Shown piece after piece: positions 16,441 to 24,658 of a stretch of 64,000 nucleotides of DNA. The number at the start of each line of letters is the position of its first letter. Within the stretch, counting starts at the first letter, position 1. The position numbers were made by a program, and so were the translations under genes. The notes under the pieces were generated by a model. It did no database searches. It was not told where the DNA came from and saw only the letters and a list, made by a program, of their open reading frames with translations. Origin of the DNA: CAYOOP01 sp964405685 (GTDB lineage Bacteria > Pseudomonadota > Alphaproteobacteria > Rickettsiales > SXRF01); NCBI GenBank assembly GCA_964405685.1, contig CAYOOP010000002.1, forward strand, positions 62,001-126,000. Reading direction: 5' to 3'.

Positions 16441-17751
16441 TCATTCCAGTGTGATTCCTAGCAACTCGCAAATCCCAGCCGCTTTGGCGTAGGTTTCGGC
16501 GAGTTCTTTTTCTGGCGTGGAATCCGCGACAATCCCGCCGCCGACCTGGAATTCAAAATTAAACCTGTCATTGCGAGGAGGCCGCAGGCCGACGCGGCAA
16601 TCCATATCGCGACTAGGAGAAATGGATTGCTTCGTCGCTTCGCTTCTCGCAATGACGTTTCGCAGGATCAGCGTGCGGATGACGACAGAAAGGTCGGCGC
16701 TGCCGTCGCCGCCGAACCAGCCAAGTGCGCCGCTGTAAATGCCGCGGGACATAATTTCCAACTCACTACACACCTGCATCGCGCGGATTTTGGGAGCGCC
16801 GGTCATCGAGCCGGGGGGGAAGCAGGCGAGGGTGGCGTCCATTGCATTTGCGCCAGGTTTTAGTTTTCCTTCGACGGTGCTGACCATGTGGTGCACCTGC
16901 GCGAAGGATTCAATTTCGTGGAGTTTTGCCACGTGCACGTCCGTGCAGACTTTTGAAAAATCATTACGCATTAAATCTACGATCATCAAATTTTCGGCTT
17001 TGTCTTTGGCGCTGTTTGCAAGCGCGGTTTTATTGACTGCGTCTTCTTCAGGTCTTTCCCCGCGCGGGAGCGTGCCTTTGATCGGGCGGCTTACCACTTT
17101 GCTGTTTGCATCCACCGTCAAAAAACATTCGGGACTAGCGGAGAGAATATGCAAATCGTTCCATTTCATATAGGCGCTGTAGGGCGCGGGGGAGATAGTG
17201 GTGAAAGCATCGAATAGATCAAGCGGCATGCCGTTTAAGTCTAACTCGCCGAAAAACTTGCGGGTGAGATTGGCCTGATAAAGCTCTCCGGCGTGGATGC
17301 GTTCGATGAGGTTTGCGACTTTCGCGAGATATTCCGAGCGAGTCATGTTGGACTGTAAATTACTCACATGAATATGTGCCGATTGTCCGGTTTTTGGGGC
17401 AGGTGGTGGGTTGCCATGGCATTCGACTATACCATCTTTAAAGACAAGTACGCTCCGCCATTTAACGAGTAACACGGGTGGTGCATTGATCCATGAAGGC
17501 GCATCTTCTGACAGTGCTTCCAGGGCATTTTTTAAGGGGTAGCCGATATAGCCGGCAACGGGCGTATCGAACCTATCACGCTTTTTTCCTAAAAATGAGC
17601 GCATGGCGGATGGGTCTGGTTTTTCCAGTGTTTCAATGGGTTCGTAAAATAGTAAGCTTTGCGTTTGCGAATAAAGCAGCAAAAAATTACCGTTGAGACC
17701 ACGTGCGTATTCCAGTGGAGAGGCAGGAGGAAGTGTGATAAAAGTAGCCAT
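16441..17751 (-). CDS. pabB: Aminodeoxychorismate synthase component I with a repeat insert
   Basis: PabB makes 4-amino-4-deoxychorismate from chorismate for folate synthesis. The motif PIKGTLPRGE, with its Lys in place of the Ala seen in anthranilate synthase, favours PabB over TrpE. Other landmarks are GELYQANLTRKF, SPECFLTVD, LMIVDLMRND, PGSMTGAPKIRAMQ and FQVGGGIVADSTPEKE. Between RTLIL and FEFQVGGGI, where two strands are normally joined by a short turn, is a 30-residue insert from the palindrome at 16567-16656 (residues 366-395). No fused PabC lyase domain is present. A small gene is divergent, 13 bp away. Confidence 0.91.
   Translation of the reverse strand: MATFITLPPASPLEYARGLNGNFLLLYSQTQSLLFYEPIETLEKPDPSAMRSFLGKKRDRFDTPVAGYIGYPLKNALEALSEDAPSWINAPPVLLVKWRSVLVFKDGIVECHGNPPPAPKTGQSAHIHVSNLQSNMTRSEYLAKVANLIERIHAGELYQANLTRKFFGELDLNGMPLDLFDAFTTISPAPYSAYMKWNDLHILSASPECFLTVDANSKVVSRPIKGTLPRGERPEEDAVNKTALANSAKDKAENLMIVDLMRNDFSKVCTDVHVAKLHEIESFAQVHHMVSTVEGKLKPGANAMDATLACFPPGSMTGAPKIRAMQVCSELEIMSRGIYSGALGWFGGDGSADLSVVIRTLILRNVIARSEATKQSISPSRDMDCRVGLRPPRNDRFNFEFQVGGGIVADSTPEKELAETYAKAAGICELLGITLE
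16567..16656. repeat. Family B palindromic element inside pabB
   Basis: It is exactly 90 bp between GTCATTGCGAGGAGGCCGCA and the closing TCGCTTCTCGCAATGAC, so 30 codons are added and the frame is kept. The inner pair is GCAATCCAT / ATGGATTGC. The pabB strand reads it as NVIARSEATKQSISPSRD followed by RVGLRPPRND. It lies only 127 bp from another copy downstream of lon. Confidence 0.94.
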
Positions 17752-17763
17752 TATGGAGGTCTT

Positions 17764-17961
17764 ATGAGCTTATTTTCATGGTTGAAATCAAAATTCGCAG
17801 GGTCGCGTTCAAAAGGCAATGTGAATGTTGCTGAGAAATTGAAACCAGATGCCGGTGCCGAAGCACTCACCATTGCCAAGCAATTGGCGGGGCAGGGCGT
17901 TTCCGTGCGGGATATGCGCAAAGGTGACAAGGAAATGGAAGTGGGCGAAGAGCCTCTTTAA
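17764..17961 (+). CDS. Small protein of unknown function
   Basis: This product of 65 residues starts at an ATG with a good ribosome site (GGAGG, 17755-17759) five bases upstream. It begins MSLFSWLKSKFAGSRSKGN, which may form a basic amphipathic helix, and continues with a segment around AEALTIAKQLAGQGVSVRDM that looks like a short helix-turn-strand. No family is recognised. It is divergent from pabB and is followed directly by a family B repeat. The ribosome site and length make it a likely real gene. Confidence 0.65.
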   Translation: MSLFSWLKSKFAGSRSKGNVNVAEKLKPDAGAEALTIAKQLAGQGVSVRDMRKGDKEMEVGEEPL

Positions 17962-17964
17962 ATC

Positions 17965-18057
17965 GTCATTGCGAGGAGGCCAAAGGCCGACGCGGCAATC
18001 CAGGAGTAGTGGCTGGGAGAGATGGATTGCTTCGGAGCCAAGGCTCCTCGCAATGAC
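17965..18057. repeat. Family B palindromic element before the ispE end
   Basis: The ends are GTCATTGCGAGGAGGCCAAA and AAGGCTCCTCGCAATGAC, with the inner pair GGCAATCCAG / ATGGATTGC. It fills the convergent junction between the small gene ending at 17961 and the ispE stop at 18063. Confidence 0.92.
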
Positions 18058-18062
18058 GGTGA

Positions 18063-18881
18063 TTATAGGCTGACTGCCTTCACCCAGCAATTTGGTAATT
18101 TAGTTTGCAGATCTCTGGCGGCTTGCGTTGCTTCTTTTATTGACTCATAGAGTCCAAAACACGTCGAGCCGCTGCCGCTCATGCGTGCGAATTTGCAATG
18201 TTTGGTGCTGCGGATGGTGTTTAGAATGTCGCTCAGCTGCGGCATAAGTTTGAAGGCGGCTGGTTCCAAGTCGTTGTGCATTTTAGAGATTTGGTCATTG
18301 TGGATTGCTTCGGAGGCAGAGCCTCCTCGCAATGACGGGATGCAATTGGCATACACCTCCTTCGTCGAGAGTGGTTGGTTGGGGTAGACAAGCACGGCGG
18401 CGAGGTTTTTAGGGATGCGTGCAGGCGTAAGACTATGGCCGGTGCCTTCCATGAGTTGGGGTGTGTGGCGCAGGCAGACGGGCACGTCGCTACCAAGCGT
18501 TCGTGCGATTTTCTCCAGTTCACCAATCGGTTTGTTCAATTTCCAGAGTTTATTTAGTGCAAGCAAAGTGGTTGCGGCATCGCTGGATCCACCGCCCAGG
18601 CCCGCACCGACGGGAATATTTTTAGTGAGGGTGATGCGTGCGGATTTGGTAGACGATAGCGCACGGGCGGCGCGTAGCACCAAGTTATCGTCTATAGAAA
18701 CACAGCCGGCGAAGGGGCCGGTAATTTTGAGTGAGAAAGTGGAGGCGGGCGCAAAGGTAAGTTCATCAGCAAGTGACGTGAAACACACGAGGCTTTGCAG
18801 TGTGTGATAACCGTCTGCCTGTTTGCCGGTGACGTGCAGGAAAAGGTTGAGCTTGGCGGGGGCGTGCCACGGCTGCGTCAT
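18063..18881 (-). CDS. ispE: 4-diphosphocytidyl-2-C-methyl-D-erythritol kinase
   Basis: IspE is the GHMP-type kinase of the methylerythritol phosphate pathway to isoprenoids. It begins WHAPAKLNLFLHVTGKQADG and has the ATP loop IPVGAGLGGGSSDAAT, then LGSDVPVCL and the C-terminal MSGSGSTCFGL. Between STKEVYAN and the helix starting MHNDLEPAA lies an insert (CIPSLRGGSASEAIHND) from half of a family B repeat. The ATG overlaps the TGA of the upstream TPR gene. Dxr of the same pathway is encoded at 29.8-30.9 kb. Confidence 0.93.
   Translation of the reverse strand: MTQPWHAPAKLNLFLHVTGKQADGYHTLQSLVCFTSLADELTFAPASTFSLKITGPFAGCVSIDDNLVLRAARALSSTKSARITLTKNIPVGAGLGGGSSDAATTLLALNKLWKLNKPIGELEKIARTLGSDVPVCLRHTPQLMEGTGHSLTPARIPKNLAAVLVYPNQPLSTKEVYANCIPSLRGGSASEAIHNDQISKMHNDLEPAAFKLMPQLSDILNTIRSTKHCKFARMSGSGSTCFGLYESIKEATQAARDLQTKLPNCWVKAVSL
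18301..18336. repeat. Half copy of family B inside ispE
   Basis: Only one arm is present: TGGATTGCTTCGGAGGCAGA followed by GCCTCCTCGCAATGAC. It contains the hairpin GGAGGC-aga-GCCTCC but lacks the opposite GTCATTGCG arm. It is translated in ispE as residues about 182-194, in a loop. Confidence 0.85.
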
Positions 18882-20686
18882 TCGTAGATCAACTCTTTAG
18901 ATTCAGGGATCGGTTCGGTGACGACCGCAGGGGTATCTTTGGCAAAAGGGTAGGCTTTGATGCCTTCTTTCAACTTCAGTTTCAGCGTGGTCTGTTGTTC
19001 GGGGTCGGTCGATTGATCGAGCGCGCGTTGCCATTGGTAGTCCGCTTCGGTTTTGCGGCCTTTGTGGAAATAGGCATCACCCAGGTGATCGTTGACGGTA
19101 GGCTCCGTCGGGTCCATGGTTGCTGCTTCTTCAAGTAACTGAATGGCCTTGTCGAGCTTGCCGGTTGAGTAATGCGCCCAGCCGTAGCTGTCGACAATAT
19201 GGGCTTCACCGGGTGCCAGCGTATACGCACGCTCGATGAGGTCGAACGCCTTGTCTTTTTTCTCGCCACTTGTCAGCCACATATAGCCCAGATAGTTAAG
19301 CACTTCGGCCTGATGCGGGGCTAGTTTCAATGCGTGTTTTAAATCAGTTTCAGCGTGTGCGATGTCACCGGTGCGTTCATAGCATGCGCCGCGTGCGAAG
19401 TAAGCACCCCAATGCGTAGCGTCTCCTGCCGGCATTTTAGAGATGGCATCGGTGTATTGCACAATGGCTTCGGGGTATTTGCGCTGGGTGCGTAAAATAT
19501 CACCCCGCGCGATGATCACCTCCAGCGAATCGGGCGCGAGCTTGGCGATGGTATCGAGCAGTGCCAGCGCTTCATCGCTGCGTTTTGTTCCATCCAATAG
19601 ATAGGCGCGGCGGACTTGCGCGGGGATGTAGAGATGGCTGTCAGGCGCGATTTGTCTGTAGAGTTCGAGCGCTTCGTAGGTTTGCTGCTGGTGCTCGAAA
19701 ATATTGGCGAGCATGAGCTGCGCGGTTGGAAAATCGGGGCGTAGATAAATCGCCATGCGTAAATACAGCACCACGTCTTGCGTGCTATCCACTGCATAGA
19801 GCAGGCTTGCCATGGTGAATAAGACCTCGGCAAACCCTTCTTTGGGATTGCTAGCCAACAACTCTGCGGGCAGGGCCTCCGGGCTATCTAAGTGTTCGAG
19901 GTAGGGATAGCGCGCTGCGAGCAGCGCATAGGTATCTGGACGGTTTTGTTTCAGACGCGCGGCGAAGGTTCCGAGGGTTTTGCGGTCATCGCTACGGGCG
20001 CGGTTTTGGATATAGGCCTGCATGGCGCGGAAGGGCGCACGGTTTAGATCCTTCACAGAGGCGGCGTAGTTTTTCGCAGCCTCGTCCGTGTGGCCGCTAA
20101 ATTCATTGAGCAGGCCGATGTGGTAGGTTAGAAAATTCGGCAGGTTTTTGCGATCAGGAAAAAGCAAGTTCATGCTTACAACTTTAGGAGTATTGCCGCC
20201 CTGATGGCTTAACCACTGGCGAATAAGTGGTAACCAGATAGCGTTGAACTGTGGAATTTTGGTTGTACTCAGCGCTTCAAGCGCACCGGCGTATTTGTGA
20301 TCATGGGTTTTGTCGACTGCAAGGAGCAAATCCACAATCAGCTCGTGGCCATCTTTGTGTTTGAGTTCTTTTGCGGTTTCGACTGCTTCGGGAATATCTC
20401 CATCGTTGATTTGCAGCAGCAACAAGCGACCGCGGAATTCCACGTTGCCAGGGTCATCCTTCACAGCTTGTTCCAAATAGCGGCGGGCGGTCGCGGTATC
20501 GCCTTGGGTTAGTGCATAATAGCCGGAGAGGAAGTTGCCACTGATGGATTGTGAGGCCTTTTTATCGGCAACCGGGGGTATGGGTACCGCAGCGCTTGGG
20601 GTTTGTGCACGTACGGGTGCCCCCACAAAAAGAAGGAAAATCAGCAGGAAACCGGCAAAAAATGGATGTTTTATGAACATAAACAA
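18878..20686 (-). CDS. Exported TPR-repeat protein
   Basis: This 602-residue protein has a signal peptide (HPFFAGFLLIFLLFVGAPVRA) followed by a long array of tetratricopeptide repeats, for example around GNFLSGYYALTQGDTATA, THWGAYFARGACYERTGDI and PTVNDHLGDAYFHKGRKTEA. It is probably periplasmic or membrane-tethered and acts as a protein-binding scaffold. Its stop overlaps the ispE start (ATGA), a pairing I recall from other alphaproteobacteria. It might assist envelope assembly; the sequence gives no direct evidence. A second Met two codons in could also be the start. Confidence 0.85.
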   Translation of the reverse strand: MFMFIKHPFFAGFLLIFLLFVGAPVRAQTPSAAVPIPPVADKKASQSISGNFLSGYYALTQGDTATARRYLEQAVKDDPGNVEFRGRLLLLQINDGDIPEAVETAKELKHKDGHELIVDLLLAVDKTHDHKYAGALEALSTTKIPQFNAIWLPLIRQWLSHQGGNTPKVVSMNLLFPDRKNLPNFLTYHIGLLNEFSGHTDEAAKNYAASVKDLNRAPFRAMQAYIQNRARSDDRKTLGTFAARLKQNRPDTYALLAARYPYLEHLDSPEALPAELLASNPKEGFAEVLFTMASLLYAVDSTQDVVLYLRMAIYLRPDFPTAQLMLANIFEHQQQTYEALELYRQIAPDSHLYIPAQVRRAYLLDGTKRSDEALALLDTIAKLAPDSLEVIIARGDILRTQRKYPEAIVQYTDAISKMPAGDATHWGAYFARGACYERTGDIAHAETDLKHALKLAPHQAEVLNYLGYMWLTSGEKKDKAFDLIERAYTLAPGEAHIVDSYGWAHYSTGKLDKAIQLLEEAATMDPTEPTVNDHLGDAYFHKGRKTEADYQWQRALDQSTDPEQQTTLKLKLKEGIKAYPFAKDTPAVVTEPIPESKELIYE

Positions 20687-20757
20687 TGTGCTTGCGAAGT
20701 GGGTATTATATCCATAAAATGCGCCACGAACAGAACATTCTTAAGGAGTTTCAGCGT

Positions 20758-20958
20758 ATGTCTAAGAATAACCCGGAAAATCGCGGTAAAACTACAGAGT
20801 TGCGCCGTATTAAAGGCAAAAAAGTTAAGCCCGTGCTGTATATCCAGCGCGGCGTGGGTAAATATATCGCGGCGGCGTTTGAAGATGGCAACCTCGCCAT
20901 TGACCCGCACACCAAGCTGCCGGTTCCGTATAAAAACGCGGACGTTTTCGCGGCTTAG
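20758..20958 (+). CDS. Small conserved protein of unknown function
   Basis: This product of 66 residues starts at an ATG with AAGGAG about 10 bases upstream. It is basic at the N-terminus (ELRRIKGKKVKPVLYIQRGV) and ends with a strand-rich part (GNLAIDPHTKLPVPYKNADV). I recall similar short proteins in alphaproteobacteria but no function. It is divergent from the TPR gene and followed by a large palindrome. Confidence 0.7.
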   Translation: MSKNNPENRGKTTELRRIKGKKVKPVLYIQRGVGKYIAAAFEDGNLAIDPHTKLPVPYKNADVFAA

Positions 20959-21077
20959 AGTTCTACTGTAGCTTGCTGCAAACAGCAGTCTTTCAAACTT
21001 CCGTTGCTCATGTAGGTTAACTACATTGCGCTACGGGTTTTGAAAGACTGCTGTTTTCGCTTCGCCACAGCGAACTC
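20958..21077. repeat. Large multi-arm palindrome at a convergent junction
   Basis: The arms AAACAGCAGTCTTTCAAA (20980-20997) and TTTGAAAGACTGCTGTTT (21038-21055) are perfect 18-bp complements. An inner hairpin ATGTAG-gttaa-CTACAT sits between them, and outer arms GAGTTC (20958) and GAACTC (21072-21077) close the structure. It starts at the stop codon of the small gene and ends at the lpxB stop codon. It could terminate both transcripts. Its sequence is unrelated to families A to D. Confidence 0.9.
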
Positions 21078-22199
21078 TCAATTGGTAACTAGCTCTGCAG
21101 CTAACTGCGCTGTGGTTTTCCCATCCGGTGGAGTGAGTTGGCGCAAAGCTTCGTTCATCGCCGATTTTTGCATGTCGCGCGTGTTTGTATCGGTTAGCAA
21201 CGTGAGTAATGCGCCTGCGAGATTTTCCGGGGTGCAGGATTCCTGAATATATTCAGGAATGACGGGTTGACCGAGAATGATGTTGACCAGGCAGACGTTG
21301 GAAATGTTGATCATTCGTTTAATAATCCAGACCGAAACAGGGTTCGCGCGGTAGGCGACGACCATGGGCGTGCCCTCTCGCGCAACGTCGAGCGTTACCG
21401 TTCCGGATTTGGTGAGGGCGACGTTGGCGCTCGCGATAGCATCTGCTTTTTCGTTTGCGTCGGTAATGATGTGAAAGGGGAAGGGGCAATCTTCAAAAAA
21501 TGGCATAAGCTCGGGCACCAGGCGCTCTGAAATGGGAACGACGATTTGCAATTCGGGAAGTGTTTCGCCAACCATGGCAATCGCTGCGCCGAAAATCGGC
21601 ATATGGCGTTTGATTTCATTGCTGCGGCTGCCGGGAAGAAGCGCAATCACAGGCACGTCAGCAGGGATATTTTTGTTTGCGCGGAAGGCCGTGCCGTCAC
21701 CATTTTTGCGCTGCGCGATGGGGTGGCCGATGAATGTGGTGGGTAGGCCCGCGGCTTCGAAATAGGGTGGTTCGAAGGGCAGGAGCACGCCTAGCGCATC
21801 GTAAAGCGCGGCGGTTTTGAGTGCACGTTCGGGTTTATAGGCCCAGACACTCGGGGCGACGAGGTGCACAAACTTGGCGTTGAAATTGCGCTCGCGCAGT
21901 TTTTTAACGACGCGGAAATTGAAACCGGGCGAGTCGATCGTCACCACAACATCGGGGTGTTTTAAGATGATGTCTTCCACCGTGGCGTTGATGCGTGCGG
22001 TGAGGTGGAGGAGGTGGGGCAGTACTTCGGCAAAGCCCATGAGCGAGAGTTCGTGGTAGGGGAAAAAGCTGTGCAGACCTTCGGCTTCCATCATTTCTCC
22101 GCCGATGCCGAAAAAGGTGTTACCCTTCAATTCGCGCATGAGGCTCGCACCCAGCTGGTCGCCGGAGGATTCACCGGCAATGAGGTAGATGGTTTTCAT
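21078..22199 (-). CDS. lpxB: Lipid-A-disaccharide synthase
   Basis: LpxB joins 2,3-diacylglucosamine 1-phosphate with its UDP form to make the lipid A disaccharide. The 373-residue protein begins KTIYLIAGESSGDQLGASLM and shows FFGIGGEMMEAEGL, VVTIDSPGFNFRV, LVAPSVWAYKPERA, FIGHPIAQ, LLPGSRSNEIKRHMP and LTKSGTVTLDVA, all family landmarks of this GT-B enzyme. It is the last gene of the envelope operon, separated from lpxI by a 132-bp family A element. Confidence 0.97.
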   Translation of the reverse strand: MKTIYLIAGESSGDQLGASLMRELKGNTFFGIGGEMMEAEGLHSFFPYHELSLMGFAEVLPHLLHLTARINATVEDIILKHPDVVVTIDSPGFNFRVVKKLRERNFNAKFVHLVAPSVWAYKPERALKTAALYDALGVLLPFEPPYFEAAGLPTTFIGHPIAQRKNGDGTAFRANKNIPADVPVIALLPGSRSNEIKRHMPIFGAAIAMVGETLPELQIVVPISERLVPELMPFFEDCPFPFHIITDANEKADAIASANVALTKSGTVTLDVAREGTPMVVAYRANPVSVWIIKRMINISNVCLVNIILGQPVIPEYIQESCTPENLAGALLTLLTDTNTRDMQKSAMNEALRQLTPPDGKTTAQLAAELVTN

Positions 22200-22220
22200 C
22201 GGTTGTTATCCCAGCAAAGT

Positions 22221-22352
22221 GTCATACCGGCGTAGGCCGGGATCCAGTAAGCAGCGTCTGCTGCGTAGAAAGATATATACCGAAACCGATAGTACGCCTC
22301 TTTTTTGCGGCGAAGACTCGCCGCACTGGATACCGGCCTACGCCGGTATGAC
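22221..22352. repeat. Family A palindromic element between lpxI and lpxB
   Basis: The ends GTCATACCGGCGTAGGCCGG and CCGGCCTACGCCGGTATGAC are perfect complements over 20 bp. Inside, GATCCAGT / ACTGGATAC and GCAGCGTCTGCTGC plus GCGGCGAAGACTCGCCGC form further hairpins. At 132 bp it is one of the longer copies. It lies within the operon, so it is transcribed, and it could cut or stabilise the mRNA before lpxB. Confidence 0.93.
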
Positions 22353-22370
22353 ACATCTTGTAAAATGTAG

Positions 22371-23174
22371 TTACGTGCCATAGACGAAAATGCCTAGCTT
22401 GTTCGCACGCGCGAAAGTTTCGGCCTGGTTGATGACGAGGGTCTTTCCGGCTTCCACCGCAACGCCTGCGAAACCACAGTTTGCTAAGCGTGTGATGGTT
22501 TCCGGGCCGATCGTTGGCATGTCGACGCGGGTTTCTTGACCCGGTTTGGAGGCTTTGACCAGCACCGTTTGTTTTTTCTCGCGCATCAAATGTTCGGTTC
22601 GGGTGATGAGTGCATCGGTGCCTTCGGCACCTTCAACAGCGAGGATGTAGCCATGTTCAATCGCGAGTGCCTGACCGATGTCTAGTTCGCCCAGGGTTTT
22701 GACGCATTTGAGACCTTTGGCGATATCTTCAAACTGTTGGTTGGTGGGAGCGGTGGTGGTAAGAAGTCCTACGCTTGCGACAATCGCTTCACCGGTGATA
22801 GACTCAGCGGAGACGACGGTGAAACCTTCGTCTTCCAAAAAACCGACGAGAGCTTTGAGTAGCGCATCATCACCACTGAAAATGGCTTTGCTCAAACGCT
22901 TCAGAAGTTTAGCACCTTCAGCGTCGGGTTTGAGGGAGGTGAGTGAAGGACGTTTCATTTGTCCGGCGAGGACGAGTTCGCGACAACCAGCGGAGCGTAA
23001 GGCGTTCAAGGCCTCACTGAGTGCACCGAGGCGGACGGTTTTGTCGGCGGCGACGTCAACATCCATACCCTCGAAGGCGAGCACGAAAGTGCTGCGACCA
23101 GACTTTTTACACGCGTCTAAAATGGTGCGTGGAAGTTCGCCTTTCCCTGCGATGATGCCCAAGGTCTCAGCCAT
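22371..23174 (-). CDS. lpxI: UDP-2,3-diacylglucosamine pyrophosphatase LpxI
   Basis: LpxI hydrolyses UDP-2,3-diacylglucosamine to lipid X and UMP, replacing LpxH in many alphaproteobacteria. The 267-residue protein begins ETLGIIAGKGELPRTILDAC and has LVLAGQMKRPSL, STVVSAESIT-like FTVVSAESITGEAIV, DIGQALAIEHGYILAVEGAE and DMPTIGPETITRL, typical of the family. It overlaps the end of lpxA by 8 bp. It precedes lpxB, so substrate and product enzymes are adjacent. Confidence 0.95.
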   Translation of the reverse strand: MAETLGIIAGKGELPRTILDACKKSGRSTFVLAFEGMDVDVAADKTVRLGALSEALNALRSAGCRELVLAGQMKRPSLTSLKPDAEGAKLLKRLSKAIFSGDDALLKALVGFLEDEGFTVVSAESITGEAIVASVGLLTTTAPTNQQFEDIAKGLKCVKTLGELDIGQALAIEHGYILAVEGAEGTDALITRTEHLMREKKQTVLVKASKPGQETRVDMPTIGPETITRLANCGFAGVAVEAGKTLVINQAETFARANKLGIFVYGT

Positions 23175-23970
23175 GGGCTTTAACGCGCGTGGGTACGCAG
23201 AGTTGGCGGGACGTTTCCGCGTTGATGAAATTGATCATGTCCGCAACCGCGGGTTCGTTCGCATAGTCTTTGGTGACTTGTTTAACACGCTCGGCGAGCG
23301 TGCCAGCATCGGTTTCGAAAATGTCTTTGTAAGCGTTGCGCAGCGCATGGATTGCATCACGCTCGAAGCCGCGACGTTTGAGGCCAACGAGGTTGAGGCC
23401 GGCGAGGCCCGCGCGTTCACCCATTACCGAGCCATAGGGAATGACATCGTGCTCGACGCCGGACATGCCGCCAATCATCGCGTGTTTTCCGACGCGGACG
23501 AATTGGTGGACTGCTGCGAGACCGCCGATGATGACGTGGTCTTCGACCGTGACATGGCCGGCCAAGGTAGCGTTATTGGCGAGGATGACGTGGTTGCCGA
23601 CCTGGCAATCATGCGCGACGTGCGCACTCACCATGAACAGGCAGTTGCTACCGACCGTGGTTTTGAGGCCGCCGCCTTCAGTGCCAGGGTTCATAGTGAC
23701 GTATTCGCGGATGACGTTGTTGTCACCTACGTTGAGCGTCGATGCTTCGCCTTTGAATTTTAAATCCTGCGGCGCTGTGCCGAGGGATGCGAACGGGAAA
23801 ATGGTATTGTTTTTTCCGATGGTGGTGTGACCGTCGACGACGACGTGGGATTCAAGCGTGGTGCCTGCGCCGATTGTCACATGTTCACCAATCACGCAAT
23901 AAGGCCCCACACTCACACTTGGGTCGAGTGTTGCGCCTTTGGCGATGATGGCGGAGGGGTGGATGGTCAT
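23167..23970 (-). CDS. lpxA: UDP-N-acetylglucosamine O-acyltransferase
   Basis: LpxA adds the first acyl chain of lipid A. The protein starts at MTIHPSAIIAKGATLD (an ATG four codons upstream is also possible). It is a left-handed beta-helix of hexapeptide repeats with the catalytic-His region SAHVAHDCQVGNHVILAN, and GERAGLAGLNLVGLKRRGF followed by a helical C-terminal domain. The length is about 267 residues. A 216-bp stretch of palindromes separates it from fabZ upstream. Confidence 0.97.
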   Translation of the reverse strand: MTIHPSAIIAKGATLDPSVSVGPYCVIGEHVTIGAGTTLESHVVVDGHTTIGKNNTIFPFASLGTAPQDLKFKGEASTLNVGDNNVIREYVTMNPGTEGGGLKTTVGSNCLFMVSAHVAHDCQVGNHVILANNATLAGHVTVEDHVIIGGLAAVHQFVRVGKHAMIGGMSGVEHDVIPYGSVMGERAGLAGLNLVGLKRRGFERDAIHALRNAYKDIFETDAGTLAERVKQVTKDYANEPAVADMINFINAETSRQLCVPTRVKAHG

Positions 23971-23986
23971 GAGGCGCTGCATTTTC

Positions 23987-24164
23987 CGCTCCCCCCTTGC
24001 GGGGGAGCATTATATGACTCCCTCCCCCGCAGGGGGAGGGTTGGGGAGGGGGCCATCTTGCTCAGCATAACACTCAGAAAATATATACGCCTGCACAAGC
24101 CTGCCCCCCTCCTAACCTCCCCCCTGTGGGGGGAGGAATTTAACTCCCCCGCAAGGGGGGAGCG
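23987..24164. repeat. Nested family D palindromes between fabZ and lpxA
   Basis: The outer arms, CGCTCCCCCCTTGCGGGGGA and its complement ending GGGGGGAGCG, match over 21 bp at 23987-24007 and 24144-24164. Inside lies a second pair, CCCTCCCCCGCAGGGGGAGG against CCTCCCCCCTGTGGGGGGAG, around an AT-rich core. This looks like one element inside another. The region lies between the fabZ stop and the lpxA start in a polycistronic unit. Confidence 0.88.
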
Positions 24165-24198
24165 AAGGGAATTCATGGATGCGTGGATGGCTGACACG

Positions 24199-24654
24199 TT
24201 AGTCCAGAATCATTGCAGTGATAATGGCTTCGGCGACTTTGGTGTCTTCGACGAAAGCTTCGCAGTTGAATTTCCAGACGTTGCCGCGCTGGCGTTCTTT
24301 GCGGGCGTGGATTTTCACGCAGTCACCGGGGACGACGGGTTTACGAAAGCGTGCTTCGTCGATAGCCATGAAATACACGAGTTTGCCTTCGGATTCTGCA
24401 CCCAGTGTATGCACCACCAATACACCCGAAGTTTGCGCCATGGCTTCGATGATGAGAACGCCAGGCATGACCGGGTTGGTCGGGAAATGGCCCTGAAAAT
24501 GATGTTCGTTGATGGTGACATTTTTGACAGCAACGGCGTGCGAGTCGGCGACTGCTTCGACGATGCGGTCGATCATCAAAAACGGGTAGCGGTGCGGCAG
24601 CATTTCCATGATGCGTTCGACGGAGAAGGGCAGGGGGTGTTTCGTTTCAGTCAT
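24199..24654 (-). CDS. fabZ: 3-hydroxyacyl-[acyl-carrier-protein] dehydratase FabZ
   Basis: FabZ dehydrates beta-hydroxyacyl-ACP in fatty acid elongation and competes with LpxA and LpxD for its substrate. The 151-residue hot-dog protein has LPHRYPFLMIDRI, NEHHFQGHFPTNPVMPGVLI (catalytic His) and the catalytic Glu in IEAMAQTSG. The length is standard. It lies in the usual lpxD-fabZ-lpxA order, 4 bp after lpxD. Confidence 0.97.
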   Translation of the reverse strand: MTETKHPLPFSVERIMEMLPHRYPFLMIDRIVEAVADSHAVAVKNVTINEHHFQGHFPTNPVMPGVLIIEAMAQTSGVLVVHTLGAESEGKLVYFMAIDEARFRKPVVPGDCVKIHARKERQRGNVWKFNCEAFVEDTKVAEAIITAMILD

Positions 24655-24658
24655 CGGT

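Noticed and set aside
16441..17751. Anthranilate synthase component I (TrpE)
   Set aside because: The motif has PIKGT rather than PIAGT, and no trp genes are adjacent, so PabB is favoured.
22678..23763. Plus-strand frame of 361 codons across lpxI and lpxA
   Set aside because: It is antisense to two certain genes and arises from the GC-rich third positions of hexapeptide repeats.
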